Source: Aldehydirespirator sp963667505
GTDB lineage: Bacteria > Actinomycetota > Acidimicrobiia > Acidimicrobiales > Aldehydirespiratoraceae
Direction: 5' to 3'
DNA length: 64,000 bases
Assembly: GCA_963667505.2 (NCBI GenBank)
Contig: OY763490.2
Span: 372,001 to 436,000, forward strand
The translations under genes were made by a program, and so were the position numbers. Under the pieces are notes generated by a model that saw nothing but the letters and a program-made list of their open reading frames with translations, ran no database searches and was not told the DNA's origin. Positions 51,452-60,505 of the stretch are shown here, piece after piece. How positions within the stretch are numbered: position 1 is the first letter of the stretch; each line of letters starts with the position of its first letter.

Positions 51452-51505
51452 CCCTCGACCGGCGTGCCCCGAGGACTGGACCGGCTTCGATGCCTGACCC
51501 TCGAC
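51422..51505. repeat. 38-bp direct repeat duplicating the 3' end of the preceding gene
   Basis: CCCGAGGACTGGACCGGC begins copies at 51422-51459 and 51468-51505 (three mismatches by eye). Copy 1 holds the last codons and TGA of the membrane-protein gene; copy 2 lies in the gap before the phosphatidyltransferase gene. Confidence 0.85.
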
Positions 51506-51619
51506 GCTCGACCATGGAGACCGGCCGAACCGCAGGCTGGTAGCGTTCAACCGGACAAGAGGCCGGCCGCGCTCAGGCGCGGACGCCCACGCAGTAGCAG
51601 CCGCAGCGGGAGCAGGCGA

Positions 51620-52327
51620 GTGTTCGACGGAAACTGGCGAACCGCAGTCGATCGTGGGCTGACCCCGATCGGCGTCTCGCTGCGCCGGACGGGCGTGTCC
51701 GCCGATGCCGTCACCATCACCGGCATCGTCATGGCCACCGGCGCGTCGGTGGCCATCGCGGCCGGCTACCTGAGGGTGGGGTTCCTGCTGCTGATCCTCA
51801 CCGGGATTCCCGACGCGCTCGACGGGGCGGTGGCCAAGGCCTCCGGCACCTCCTCGCAAAGGGGCGCCTTCTTCGACTCGGTGTCCGATCGCCTCACCGA
51901 CACACTGCTGTTCGGAGGCATCGCCTGGTACTTGGCCGACACCGAGCCGGGGCACATCATGATGCTGCCAGTAGGGGTGATGAGCCTGGCGATGCTGGTC
52001 TCCTACCAGCGGGCCAAGGCGGAGTCGCTCGGCTACGACGCCAAGGGCGGGATCATGGAGCGGGCCGAACGCTTCATCGTGCTCGGCTTCGGCCTGCTGT
52101 TCAATGAGTTCCTGCTGTGGACTCTGTGGGTGATGCTCGCCCTGACGGCCGTCACCGCGGTCCAGCGGTTCATCAAGGTGTGGAGGCAGGCGTCGGAGCG
52201 TCGCCCGGTCCGCCCGCGTCCCCGCCGCCGGTCCCGCCGTGCTCGCTCGGCTCGGGCCGGTCACCGGACGGCCGACCCGGCGGATCGGCCGCGGAGCCGC
52301 AGCCGCCGGACCCCCGGCGCCGCCTGA
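51620..52327 (+). CDS. pgsA: CDP-alcohol phosphatidyltransferase (PIP synthase-like)
   Basis: A 235-residue membrane enzyme. The CDP-alcohol signature is PDALDGAVAKASGTSSQRGA followed by FFDSVSD (D-x2-DG-x2-A...G-x3-D-x3-D; Lys where Arg is usual). Being followed by patA- and pimA-like genes, it is probably the phosphatidylinositol-phosphate synthase that starts PIM synthesis, as in mycobacteria. The start is GTG 51620 with GGGAG upstream, since residues further upstream are Arg-rich shadow. A basic C-terminal tail extends after the last helix. Confidence 0.88.
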   Translation: MFDGNWRTAVDRGLTPIGVSLRRTGVSADAVTITGIVMATGASVAIAAGYLRVGFLLLILTGIPDALDGAVAKASGTSSQRGAFFDSVSDRLTDTLLFGGIAWYLADTEPGHIMMLPVGVMSLAMLVSYQRAKAESLGYDAKGGIMERAERFIVLGFGLLFNEFLLWTLWVMLALTAVTAVQRFIKVWRQASERRPVRPRPRRRSRRARSARAGHRTADPADRPRSRSRRTPGAA

Positions 52328-52334
52328 TCGACGG

Positions 52335-53246
52335 ATGCCTTCCGCTTCGGCCTACCGGGCCGGCGAGTTCCTGGCTCGTCACGCCCCTGAGCCCATCGCC
52401 CGGGCGGGGGCGCGAGCCGCGGCTCGGGCCGCGTCCGCAGCGGGAGGCGACCGCAAGAAGCTGGTGCGACGCAACCTGGAGAGGGCACTGGGCCACCGGA
52501 TGGGCCCGGCCGAGTCCCGTCGCCGGACCGCGGCGGTCTTCGACTGGTATGCCCGCTACTACTTGGAGAGCTTCCAACTGCCCGCCATGGACCCCGCGGA
52601 GGTGGACGCCGGATTCGGCTATGAGGGCTTCGGCGCAGTGGAGCGGGCCGTGCGGTCCGGGACCGGCCCGATATTGGTGATGCCTCATCTCGGCAGCTGG
52701 GAGTGGGCCGCATGGTGGCTAGCCCAGACGCCGAGAATGAAGGTCACGGCGGTGGTCGAACGGCTCGACCCCCCCGAGGTGTTCGACTGGTTCGTGTCAT
52801 TGCGCCGCCGCTTGGGCATGGACATCATTCCCGCGGGCCCCGACGCCGGCGGGCGCGTGGCCGCGGCGGTCAAGCGCGGCGACGTGGTGTGCCTGCTGTC
52901 CGACCGCGACGTCGGCGGGCGCGGCATGGTCGCCACCTTCTTCGGCGAGAGGACCCGGCTGCCGGCCGGCCCTGCGCTGCTGGCGCTCAGGACGGGCGCG
53001 CCTCTGATCCCGGCCGCGGTCTACTGGCGCGATGGAGCGCGTCACGCCATCGCCCGCCCGCCCCTCGACACCGGAAGAACCGGCAGCATCCGGTCGGACG
53101 CGCAGCGAGTGGTGCAGGACTACGCCGTCGCCCTCGAAGAGTTGATCCGGCACGCGCCCGAGCAGTGGCATCTGATGTCGCCCAACTGGCCCAGCGACTA
53201 TGGGGCGCTCGGCCTTCAGACGCCAGAGCGCCTGCGCGGCCTCTAG
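52335..53246 (+). CDS. patA: Phosphatidylinositol mannoside acyltransferase (PatA-like)
   Basis: A 303-residue LpxL/HtrB-family acyltransferase. The catalytic HX4E is HLGSWE in LVMPHLGSWEWAAWWLAQ; LLSDRDVGGRGMVATFFGER and GPALLALRTGAPLIPAAVYW are further conserved blocks. ATG 52335 starts seven bases after pgsA. Position between a PIP synthase and a PimA-like gene argues for acylating PIM mannose rather than lipid A, which actinobacteria lack. Confidence 0.88.
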   Translation: MPSASAYRAGEFLARHAPEPIARAGARAAARAASAAGGDRKKLVRRNLERALGHRMGPAESRRRTAAVFDWYARYYLESFQLPAMDPAEVDAGFGYEGFGAVERAVRSGTGPILVMPHLGSWEWAAWWLAQTPRMKVTAVVERLDPPEVFDWFVSLRRRLGMDIIPAGPDAGGRVAAAVKRGDVVCLLSDRDVGGRGMVATFFGERTRLPAGPALLALRTGAPLIPAAVYWRDGARHAIARPPLDTGRTGSIRSDAQRVVQDYAVALEELIRHAPEQWHLMSPNWPSDYGALGLQTPERLRGL

Positions 53247-53255
53247 CCTCTTGAC

Positions 53256-54392
53256 GTGCGGATAGGCATCGTCTGCCCGTACAGCCTCACCCGGCCCGGC
53301 GGCGTGCAGATGCAGGTTCTCGCCCTGGCCCGGACGCTCGGCCGCAACGGGTACGCCGCCCGGGTGCTCGGCCCGTGCGACGGCCCTCCCCCCGATCCCA
53401 ACGTGACCCCGCTCGGGAACAGCCTGCCCGCCATCTCGAACGGCTCGATCGCTCCCGTGGCGCCGGACCCGTCCTGTCAGCTGCGGGCCATCCGGGCCAT
53501 GCGTGACGAGTCCTTCGATGTGATCCACCTTCACGAGCCTCTGGCCCCGGGCCCGACTATGACCGCGCTGCTGGTGCGGCCGGCGCCGTTGATCGGCACG
53601 TTCCATGCCGCGGGCGGCTCTTTGGCCTACGACCTGCTACCTCGGGCCACCCGCTTCCTCGCCAACCGTCTCGACTACCGGGTGGCGGTCTCTCCCGACG
53701 CGCGCGACATGGCCCGCGACGCCTTCGGCGGAACGTACGACCTGCTCTACAACGGCGTCGAGTTGGCCGCCTACCGCGGCGCCCGGCCCGAGCCGTCCTC
53801 GGGGCCGACGATCCTGTTCGTTGGCCGCCACGAGCCCCGCAAAGGTCTCGGCGTGCTGCTGGAGGCCCTGCGGTTTCTGCCGTCGACGGTGCGCCTGTGG
53901 ATAGCCGGCGAGGGGCCCGAGACGGCCGCCCTGAGGGCCAGGTCGGCCGGCGACCCGCGGCTGGAGTGGCTGGGAACGATCACTGACACCGAGAAGATCG
54001 CCCGGCTCAAGGGCGCCGACGTGCTGTGCGCGCCATCGCTGAGAGGCGAGTCCTTCGGCATCGTGCTGCTCGAGGCGATGGCCGCGGGCACCCCGGTGGT
54101 GGCCGGCGACATAGCGGGCTACCGCAATGTCGCAAGGCCGGGCCGTGACGCCCTGCTGGTTCCGCCCGGCGACTCTGGGGCGCTGGCCGGCGCACTGGAC
54201 CGAGTGCTGTCCGACGAGGCCGAGTCCCGGCGGCTGGTGGAGGCCGGATTCGAGCGGGCCGAGGACTTCTCGATGAGGAGGCTGGCGGCCCGCTACCTGG
54301 AGCGCTACGAGCGGATCGCGGTGCCGGCCAGGAACCGTCCGGGCTCGTCTGCAGGGGGTCCCCGGTGGGACGGTGCGGCACCGTTACGATGA
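53256..54392 (+). CDS. pimA: Phosphatidylinositol mannosyltransferase PimA
   Basis: A 378-residue GT4 glycosyltransferase adding the first mannose to phosphatidylinositol on the inner face of the membrane. N-terminus RIGIVCPYSLTRPGGVQMQV with the GGV donor loop, NGSIAPVAP, FDVIHLHEPLAPGPTMTALL, LFVGRHEPRKGLGVLLEAL, and APSLRGESFGIVLLEAMAAG (the EX7E) are PimA-like. GTG 53256 is nine bases after the acyltransferase. Last gene of the three-gene PIM block. Confidence 0.92.
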   Translation: MRIGIVCPYSLTRPGGVQMQVLALARTLGRNGYAARVLGPCDGPPPDPNVTPLGNSLPAISNGSIAPVAPDPSCQLRAIRAMRDESFDVIHLHEPLAPGPTMTALLVRPAPLIGTFHAAGGSLAYDLLPRATRFLANRLDYRVAVSPDARDMARDAFGGTYDLLYNGVELAAYRGARPEPSSGPTILFVGRHEPRKGLGVLLEALRFLPSTVRLWIAGEGPETAALRARSAGDPRLEWLGTITDTEKIARLKGADVLCAPSLRGESFGIVLLEAMAAGTPVVAGDIAGYRNVARPGRDALLVPPGDSGALAGALDRVLSDEAESRRLVEAGFERAEDFSMRRLAARYLERYERIAVPARNRPGSSAGGPRWDGAAPLR

Positions 54393-54510
54393 CGGACGTC
54401 GGCGCCGACCCGTGCTGAGCGCATAGCTCGGCTGGGCGCATCGTCGGCGAAGCCTCGGCATCAAACCGCCCGCGGCAGTCTCGGACTCTCCCCCAAACAG
54501 ACAGGTCGCC

Positions 54511-55248
54511 TTGAGGTCAACTCCCGTCGTCGTAGCCGCCATCGCTCTGCTGGCCGTAATCGCCGGGGCGCTCGTCGGTGCGGTGCTCGGGCTTCTGGGC
54601 GCGCCCGCCGTGCTGGCCGCCGTGTTGGCCGGGGCAGTTGCCTTGGCTTTGGCTCTATGGCTGCGACTGACTGCGGCCCGCTACTCGCTTCGGACGCTCG
54701 GATCGGCGCCCGCCGTGGCCGGCGCCCACCCGCGTCTGGAGAACCTCGTGCAGGGTCTGTGCACGACCCACGGGTTCCAAATCCCGCAAGTGCACACCGT
54801 GGAGACGGACGCCGTCAACGCTGCGTCGGTGGGGTTGGGACGGCCCCGAGACCATCTCGTCCTCACACGAGGAGCCATGGTCGGGCTCGACCGGCTGGAA
54901 CTCGAAGCGGTCGTGGCCCGTCAACTCTGTCAGATTCGGAGCGGGACCGACACAGCCACGCTCCTGGCCAGCATCGCTCGACTGCCGGGCGCGAAGCGGC
55001 TGGCCGCGATGTTGGTGGGACGGGTGCTCCACGGGCAGTCGTCCACGAGTATCGACCTCGAGGCGGTGCGGCTGACCGGCTATCCGCCCGCGTTGGCCTC
55101 CGCCCTCAAGAAGTCCGAGGCCGCCCCCAAGGTGGTCGATGTCTCGGTGGCCGCTCACCTGTGGATGGTGATTCCGCCGAGCGGCGCAGGCGGGCTCGCG
55201 CTCCAGCCGGCGACCGCGGAGCGCCTGGACGTGCTCGGCGAGGTCTGA
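54511..55248 (+). CDS. Degenerate M48 (HtpX-like) protein lacking the zinc motif
   Basis: A 245-residue protein with two N-terminal membrane helices, then a region like M48 peptidases: AHPRLENLVQGLCTTHGFQI, DAVNAASVGLGRPRDHLVLT, LDRLELEAVVARQLCQIRSG and AVRLTGYPPALASALKK. Where active HtpX-type enzymes have HExxH (AHELSH), it has RQLCQ, and the third zinc ligand position (Glu of the E-x-x-A-D segment) also appears lost. It is thus probably a pseudo-peptidase or scaffold. TTG 54511 start. It overlaps the DUF3048 gene (TGATG). Confidence 0.72.
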   Translation: MRSTPVVVAAIALLAVIAGALVGAVLGLLGAPAVLAAVLAGAVALALALWLRLTAARYSLRTLGSAPAVAGAHPRLENLVQGLCTTHGFQIPQVHTVETDAVNAASVGLGRPRDHLVLTRGAMVGLDRLELEAVVARQLCQIRSGTDTATLLASIARLPGAKRLAAMLVGRVLHGQSSTSIDLEAVRLTGYPPALASALKKSEAAPKVVDVSVAAHLWMVIPPSGAGGLALQPATAERLDVLGEV

Positions 55249-56654
55249 TGGCAGGAACGGGACTAGCCGTAAGCCGACCGGCGCGTGGCCGTCTTCTGGT
55301 GGTCGCCGGGGCGGTCTCGGTCGCCGCGGTGCTGGCGGCAGCGTGCGGCTCCGGCAACGGCGCCGAGCGGCCGGAGGCTCTGGCGGAGCCGAATACGCCC
55401 GGATCAGAGTCATCCGGATCGGCCCCGGCCTCTGGAGACGCTCCAGAGCCGGGGGATTCCTCGGTGGCCGACGCCGAGCGTGAGTCGGACGGGGGCGGAT
55501 CACTCCCGGCCGCGGAGGGTGTCGACGACGCGGCGGCGGAAGCCGCCGCAGCCAGCGGAGTCGACCCAGGCGACAGCGCGGCCGCGGCCGGCGGAGGGTC
55601 CGACGATGCTGTTCCTGTTGACGGGACCGACGAGTCCCGCGACAACAGTGCAGCCGAGGACGCCGCCCCGCCGGTCGAGCCCCAGGTTCCCACCGCGCCG
55701 CTCACTGGTCTGCTGACCAGTGATTTCTCTCTGGCGGATAGGCGGGCTGTAGCGGTGAAGGTGGGCAACACGAGCCGGCAATCGCGGCCCCAGGTCGGCC
55801 TCGCCGCGGCCGACGTGGTCTACGAGGTGCTCATCGAGGGCGGCAAGACCCGGTTTGTGGCCGTCTACCATTCCAACATCCCGGACCTGATAGGCCCCGT
55901 CCGCTCGGCCCGCTCCACCGACATCGACCTGGTCGCCGACTTGGGGACGCCCTACCTGGTGTCCTCAGGAGCCAACCCCGGGGTCTTCCGCGAGCTGCGT
56001 CGGGCCCACAATGCCCAGAAACTCGTCGACATCGGCGCGGCCCGGAACGACACCTCGTATACGCGTGTCAGCGACCGGCCCGCGCCCTACAACTTCTTCT
56101 TCGAGTATCCGCGCCCCGATGATGACACCCCGGCGTCGGTCCAGCCGTTGTTCGAGTTTGGCTCGAACCCGCCCGACACCGAGGACGCAGCGGGCGTGAC
56201 CGTCGTCTTCCACCAGAGTTCGGGCAGCGTCGTGTCCCACATCTGGGACGCCGGCCTCGGTGGCTGGGTCCGCCTCCACGGCGACGCGCTGCACACCGCG
56301 ACGGGCGCCTTCGGGCCCTCGGAGGTGGCTCCGGCCAACGTCGTGGTGATCTCCGCCCGCTACAGGAAGTCATCGGCGGACGCGAGGTCTCCCCAGGCCG
56401 AGTCGTTCGGCTCGGGCGACGCGCTGGTGCTCACCGCCGGGAACGTCTATCGGGGCCGCTGGGAACGGACCGAAGACCGGCCCGGCTTCCGGTTCACGGA
56501 CGCCTCCGGCAGCCCGGTGCGCCTGTCTCCGGGCTCTACCTGGGTGCTGGTGGCCAACACCAGCGGCCGGTTCCCGGTTGCCCGAGCCACCGTGCTCACG
56601 CGCGCTCAAGGCACCGAAATGCTGGCCGCGGCCAGGGCGGCCGCGGAGGGCTAG
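55248..56654 (+). CDS. DUF3048 (YerB-like) lipoprotein
   Basis: A 468-residue exported lipoprotein: signal with lipobox LAAAC (Cys33), a long Ser/Gly/Asp/Ala-rich linker to about residue 145, then DUF3048. Characteristic stretches: RRAVAVKVGNTSRQSRPQVG, ADVVYEVLIEGGKTRFVAVY, IGPVRSARSTDIDLVADLGT, and a C-terminal domain with WVLVANTSGRFPVA. ATG 55248 overlaps the previous stop. Function of DUF3048 is unknown. Confidence 0.85.
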   Translation: MAGTGLAVSRPARGRLLVVAGAVSVAAVLAAACGSGNGAERPEALAEPNTPGSESSGSAPASGDAPEPGDSSVADAERESDGGGSLPAAEGVDDAAAEAAAASGVDPGDSAAAAGGGSDDAVPVDGTDESRDNSAAEDAAPPVEPQVPTAPLTGLLTSDFSLADRRAVAVKVGNTSRQSRPQVGLAAADVVYEVLIEGGKTRFVAVYHSNIPDLIGPVRSARSTDIDLVADLGTPYLVSSGANPGVFRELRRAHNAQKLVDIGAARNDTSYTRVSDRPAPYNFFFEYPRPDDDTPASVQPLFEFGSNPPDTEDAAGVTVVFHQSSGSVVSHIWDAGLGGWVRLHGDALHTATGAFGPSEVAPANVVVISARYRKSSADARSPQAESFGSGDALVLTAGNVYRGRWERTEDRPGFRFTDASGSPVRLSPGSTWVLVANTSGRFPVARATVLTRAQGTEMLAAARAAAEG

Positions 56655-56764
56655 GAGGCCGACCCGGCACACGAGGTCTTGGTCCTTCGAGGCCTCGGCC
56701 TTCGCGGTTGCGGCGGCTGCCGATATGCGCGAGCTTCAAGGCAACGACGAGCGTGCCTCCTAGA

Positions 56765-57838
56765 ATGAGCACCATGCCTGCCTCCGCCCCATCGGGACAG
56801 TCGGGCCGGGCCGCGTCCGCCGCCGGCTCGGGACAGTCGGGCCGGGCCGCGTCCGCCGCCGGCTCGGGACAGTCGGGCCGGGCCGCGTCCGCCGCCGGCT
56901 CGGGACAGTCGGGCCGGGCCGCGTCCGCCGCCGCCGCCGGCTCGGGACAGTCGGGCCGGGCCGTGACCGGCACCACCCTCGTGAAACGGGGCCTGGCCGA
57001 GATGCTCAAGGGCGGTGTGGTGATGGACGTGGTCACGCCCGAGCAGGCCCGCATCGCCGAGGACGCCGGAGCGACTTCGGTCATGGCCCTCGAGCGGGTC
57101 CCCTCCGACATCCGAGCCCACGGCGGCGTCTCTCGGATGTCGGATCCCGAGATGGTCCAGGGCATTCAGGCGGCCGTGAGCATTCCTGTGATGGCCAAGG
57201 CCCGCATCGGCCACTTCGCCGAGGCTCAGATCCTCCAGGCCCTCGGCGTCGACTACGTCGACGAGTCCGAGGTCCTCACCCCGGCCGACGAGGCCCACCA
57301 CATCGACAAGTGGGCGTTCACGGTGCCCTTCGTCTGCGGCGCCACCAACCTGGGCGAGGCGCTGCGCAGGATCTCCGAGGGCGCGTGCATGATCCGCTCG
57401 AAGGGCGAAGCGGGCACGGGCAACATCGTGGAGGCCGTCCGCCACCTGCGGTCGATCGTGGGCGACATCGGCCGCATCGCCGCCGCGTCCGACGGGGCCG
57501 AACTGTTCGAATGGGCCAAGCAACTGCGGGCCCCGCTGCCTCTGGTGCAGGAGATCGCGGCCACCGGAGCGCTGCCCGTGCCGCTGTTCTGCGCAGGGGG
57601 AATCGCCACGCCCGCCGACGCCTCCCTGGTGATGCAGTTGGGCGCGGAGGCGGTTTTCGTCGGGTCGGGCATCTTCAAGAGCTCCGATCCCCCCAAGACA
57701 GCCTGCGCCATCGTCGAGGCGGTCACCCACTACCGAGACCCCGACATCCTGGTCAAGGTCAGCTCCGGCTTGGGAACCGCCATGAAAGGACTCGAGACCG
57801 CCGACCTGGACGTCAGACTGGCCGACCGAGGCTGGTGA
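56765..57838 (+). CDS. pdxS: Pyridoxal 5'-phosphate synthase subunit PdxS
   Basis: A TIM-barrel PLP synthase combining ribose 5-phosphate, glyceraldehyde 3-phosphate and ammonia. The conserved enzyme runs from GTTLVKRGLAEMLKGGVVMD through IPVMAKARIGHFAEAQ, IRSKGEAGTGNIVEAV and FCAGGIATPADASLVMQLGA to the end. It is longer than the usual 290-300 residues (357) because residues about 10-65 are a five-copy repeat (GSGQSGRAASAA). Start is ATG 56765 or 56774; no clear Shine-Dalgarno. The stop overlaps the pdxT GTG. Confidence 0.94.
   Translation: MSTMPASAPSGQSGRAASAAGSGQSGRAASAAGSGQSGRAASAAGSGQSGRAASAAAAGSGQSGRAVTGTTLVKRGLAEMLKGGVVMDVVTPEQARIAEDAGATSVMALERVPSDIRAHGGVSRMSDPEMVQGIQAAVSIPVMAKARIGHFAEAQILQALGVDYVDESEVLTPADEAHHIDKWAFTVPFVCGATNLGEALRRISEGACMIRSKGEAGTGNIVEAVRHLRSIVGDIGRIAAASDGAELFEWAKQLRAPLPLVQEIAATGALPVPLFCAGGIATPADASLVMQLGAEAVFVGSGIFKSSDPPKTACAIVEAVTHYRDPDILVKVSSGLGTAMKGLETADLDVRLADRGW
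56792..56970. repeat. 36-bp in-frame tandem array in pdxS
   Basis: Units start at 56792, 56828, 56864, 56900 and 56942 (partial); the fourth has a 6-bp expansion (two extra Ala codons). Units are nearly identical in nucleotides, implying recent expansion. Each encodes GQSGRAASAAGS. Confidence 0.95.
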
Positions 57839-58422
57839 AGCCGACCGTCGGCGTGCTCGCCCTGCAGGGGGGCTTCGCCGCCCACGCGGCCATTCTCGAG
57901 AGCTCCGGGGCCCGCGCCTGCGAGGTGCGCACCGCGGATCAGCTCGCCTCGGTCGACGCACTGGTGCTGCCGGGCGGCGAGTCGACCACGATCTCGATGA
58001 TGCTGGAGCGGTCTGGGCTCCTGGAGCCGCTGCGAGACCGGCTCCGGTCGGGGCTGGCCGCCTTCGGCACCTGTGCGGGCATGATCCTGCTGGCCGCCGA
58101 GGTGGTGGACGGCCGGCCCGACCAGCACGCCCTGGGCACCCTCGACATCACCGTCAGACGCAACGCCTACGGCCCCCAAGTCGAGAGCTTCGAGGCCGAG
58201 ATCGAGGTAGACGGCTTGAGCGAACCCTTCCCGGCGGTGTTCATCCGCGCTCCGGCCGTGGAGCGGGTCGGCCCTGACGTGGAGGTCTTGGCCCGCTACG
58301 AAGGACGGCCGGTGCTGTGCCGGTCCGGCTCCACGACCGTGGCCGCCTTCCACCCCGAGCTGTCCGACGACGGCCGGATCCACGCCGCCTTCCTGGCTGG
58401 CGTCACGCAGATGACGGCGTGA
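57835..58422 (+). CDS. pdxT: Pyridoxal 5'-phosphate synthase glutaminase subunit PdxT
   Basis: A 195-residue class I glutaminase that feeds ammonia to PdxS. VGVLALQGGFAAHAAIL, LVLPGGESTTISMMLERSGL, the nucleophile Cys in AFGTCAGMILLA, and the His/Glu of AAFHPELSDD are all present. GTG 57835 overlaps the pdxS stop, so the two subunits are translationally coupled. Confidence 0.95.
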   Translation: MKPTVGVLALQGGFAAHAAILESSGARACEVRTADQLASVDALVLPGGESTTISMMLERSGLLEPLRDRLRSGLAAFGTCAGMILLAAEVVDGRPDQHALGTLDITVRRNAYGPQVESFEAEIEVDGLSEPFPAVFIRAPAVERVGPDVEVLARYEGRPVLCRSGSTTVAAFHPELSDDGRIHAAFLAGVTQMTA

Positions 58423-58456
58423 AGTACGTTCCCAGACAGCGCACTAGCCTCGAAGC

Positions 58457-59209
58457 ATGAGCGGTCACAGCAAGTGGGCGACGATCAAGCACCGCAAGGG
58501 CGCGGCCGACGCTAAGCGGGGAAAGCTGTTCGCGAAGCTGATCAAGCAGGTGGAGGTGGCCGCCCGGCAGGGCGGCGGCGACCCCGATGCCAACCCCACG
58601 TTGAGAACGATGTTTCAGAAGGCGAGGGACAGCTCGGTGCCCTTGGACACGATCGAGCGGGCCATCAAGCGGGGCACCGGCGAACTGGAGGGCGTGAGCT
58701 ACGAGTCGGTCGCCTACGAGGCTTACGCGCCGGGCGGAGTGGCCCTCTACATCGAGTGCCTCACCGACAACCGCAACCGGACCGGCAGCGAGGTCCGCTC
58801 CACTCTGACCCGCAACGGCGCCACGCTGGCCGAGCCCGGCTCGGTGGCCTGGCAGTTCGAGCGCAAGGGCCAGGTGCTGGTGCCCGTCGACCAGGCCAGC
58901 GAGGACGACCTGATGCTGATCGTCCTGGACGCTGGCGCGGAGGATCTGGTGGACGAGGGCGATGTGTGGCGGGTCACCACTGCGCCGGGCGACTTGAACA
59001 CCGTCACTGAGGCACTCGTCGGCGCGGGCGTGTCCTACGGCAACGCCGATCTGACCATGCTGGCGACCAGCACCGTCCCGGTGACCGAGCCCGGGGTGGC
59101 CAAGCAGGTGCTGAAGCTGGTCGACCTGCTCGAGGACCTCGACGACGTCCAAGGCGTGCACGGGAACTTCGACATCAGCGACGAGTTCATGGAGGCGCTG
59201 GTCGGCTGA
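58457..59209 (+). CDS. yebC: YebC/PmpR-family protein
   Basis: A 250-residue protein of the YebC/TACO1 family (translation/transcription regulator). MSGHSKWATIKHRKGAADAK, GGGDPDANPTLRTMFQKARD, YEAYAPGGVALYIECLTDNR and the end LEDLDDVQGVHGNFDIS are canonical. It lies between pdxT and ruvC, the same neighbourhood as in mycobacteria. Confidence 0.96.
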   Translation: MSGHSKWATIKHRKGAADAKRGKLFAKLIKQVEVAARQGGGDPDANPTLRTMFQKARDSSVPLDTIERAIKRGTGELEGVSYESVAYEAYAPGGVALYIECLTDNRNRTGSEVRSTLTRNGATLAEPGSVAWQFERKGQVLVPVDQASEDDLMLIVLDAGAEDLVDEGDVWRVTTAPGDLNTVTEALVGAGVSYGNADLTMLATSTVPVTEPGVAKQVLKLVDLLEDLDDVQGVHGNFDISDEFMEALVG

Positions 59210-59279
59210 ACCGGCCCGCCCGCAGCCGTCTGTGACGCCATCCGCGGGGCTCAGGCCTCGCGGCAATAGAGTCGCGCGT

Positions 59280-59786
59280 ATGTTCGTGCTGGGCATCGAT
59301 CCGGGGCTGTCGCGCTGCGGCTACGGCGCTGTGCGCCAAGGCAGGCGGCCCCGCGCGGAGGCGGCCGGAGTCCTCAGCACCGCTCCCTCGCTGGACAGGG
59401 CGTCCCGTCTCGCCGAGCTGCAGGCCGACGTGCGCTCCCTGCTGTCGGACCTGCGGCCCGATGTGGTGGCCGTCGAGCGAGTGCTGTTTCAGCGCAATGT
59501 CGCCACCGCGATGTCGGTGGGGCAGGCGGTGGGAGTGGTGCTGGCCGAGTCGGCCGCGGCCGGCTGCGAGGTGGTGGAGTACTCCCCCAACGAGGTCAAG
59601 GAGACGGTGGCGGGCTGGGGAGGCGCCGACAAGCAGCAGATCGCCGCCATGGTCCAGAGGCTTCTCGGGCTGCCCGAGAGGCTGCATCCCGCCGACGCCG
59701 CTGACGCGGTGGCGGTGGCTCTGTGCCATCTCTCCCGGCTGGCGCCGGCCGCGGCCATCCGCTCGGCGGCTGGCGCCGGACGCTGA
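59280..59786 (+). CDS. ruvC: Holliday junction resolvase RuvC
   Basis: A 168-residue endonuclease cutting Holliday junctions with RuvAB. FVLGIDPGLSRCGYGAV holds the first catalytic Asp, DVVAVERVLFQRNVATAMSV the Glu, and HPADAADAVAVALCH the last Asp pair. ATG 59280 is chosen as it directly begins the RNase-H-like fold; an upstream in-frame start adds unconserved residues. Confidence 0.95.
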   Translation: MFVLGIDPGLSRCGYGAVRQGRRPRAEAAGVLSTAPSLDRASRLAELQADVRSLLSDLRPDVVAVERVLFQRNVATAMSVGQAVGVVLAESAAAGCEVVEYSPNEVKETVAGWGGADKQQIAAMVQRLLGLPERLHPADAADAVAVALCHLSRLAPAAAIRSAAGAGR

Positions 59787-59865
59787 TTCGGATGATCGCG
59801 ATGGGCTGCGGCGGCGTCATCTGCATCGCTGGCGGCCCGTGGCCGGGCGTCAGGCGCAGGTCCCG

Positions 59866-60477
59866 ATGATCGGGTCGCTGCGGGGACGGCTGCTGGCCCG
59901 AACCCTGGACGCCGAGCTATTGGTCGAGGTGGCCGGCATGGGCTACCGGGTGCAGACCACGCCGACCACTGCGGCGGAGGCGGGCGACATCGGATCGGAG
60001 GTGTTCGTCCACGTCTGCCATGTCGTGCGAGAGGATGCCGAGACCCTGTTCGGGTTCTCGTCCCTGGACGAACGGCTCACCTTCGAGGCCCTCGTCGGTG
60101 CTCGGGGCGTGGGGCCGTCGCTGGCCATGGCCATCCTGGCCGTGCACCGTCCCGACAGCCTGCGCCAAGTGGTGGCCGCCGACGAGGTCGACTTGCTGTG
60201 CCTGGTGCCTGGCGTGGGGCCCAAGACCGCGGTGCGGCTGCTGGTGGAACTGAAGTCGAGGCTCGACCTGCCCGAGGTAGAGGCCCCGCCGGGCACGGAG
60301 CCGACGGCCGCGGCGGACTCGGCGGCCGACAGCGCCCGTGCCGATGTTCGAGCGGCCCTCGACGGCTTGGGATACGGCGCCGAGGAGATCAGCCGGGTGG
60401 TCGCCGGCCTTCCCGCTGCCGACGATGCCACCAGCCTGCTGCGCGAGGCCTTGAGGCGCCTGGCCAGCCCCGGCTGA
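59866..60477 (+). CDS. ruvA: Holliday junction branch migration protein RuvA
   Basis: A 203-residue junction-binding protein: MIGSLRGRLLARTLDAELLV, the helix-hairpin-helix segments GARGVGPSLAMAILA and LVPGVGPKTAVRLLVELKSR, then a flexible Ala-rich linker and the RuvB-binding domain (AALDGLGYGAEEISRVVAGL). ATG 59866; a long upstream extension over ruvC in this frame is shadow. Confidence 0.95.
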   Translation: MIGSLRGRLLARTLDAELLVEVAGMGYRVQTTPTTAAEAGDIGSEVFVHVCHVVREDAETLFGFSSLDERLTFEALVGARGVGPSLAMAILAVHRPDSLRQVVAADEVDLLCLVPGVGPKTAVRLLVELKSRLDLPEVEAPPGTEPTAAADSAADSARADVRAALDGLGYGAEEISRVVAGLPAADDATSLLREALRRLASPG

Positions 60478-60505
60478 GTCGCTCCAGCGCCTAGGGTCGG
60501 CACCG

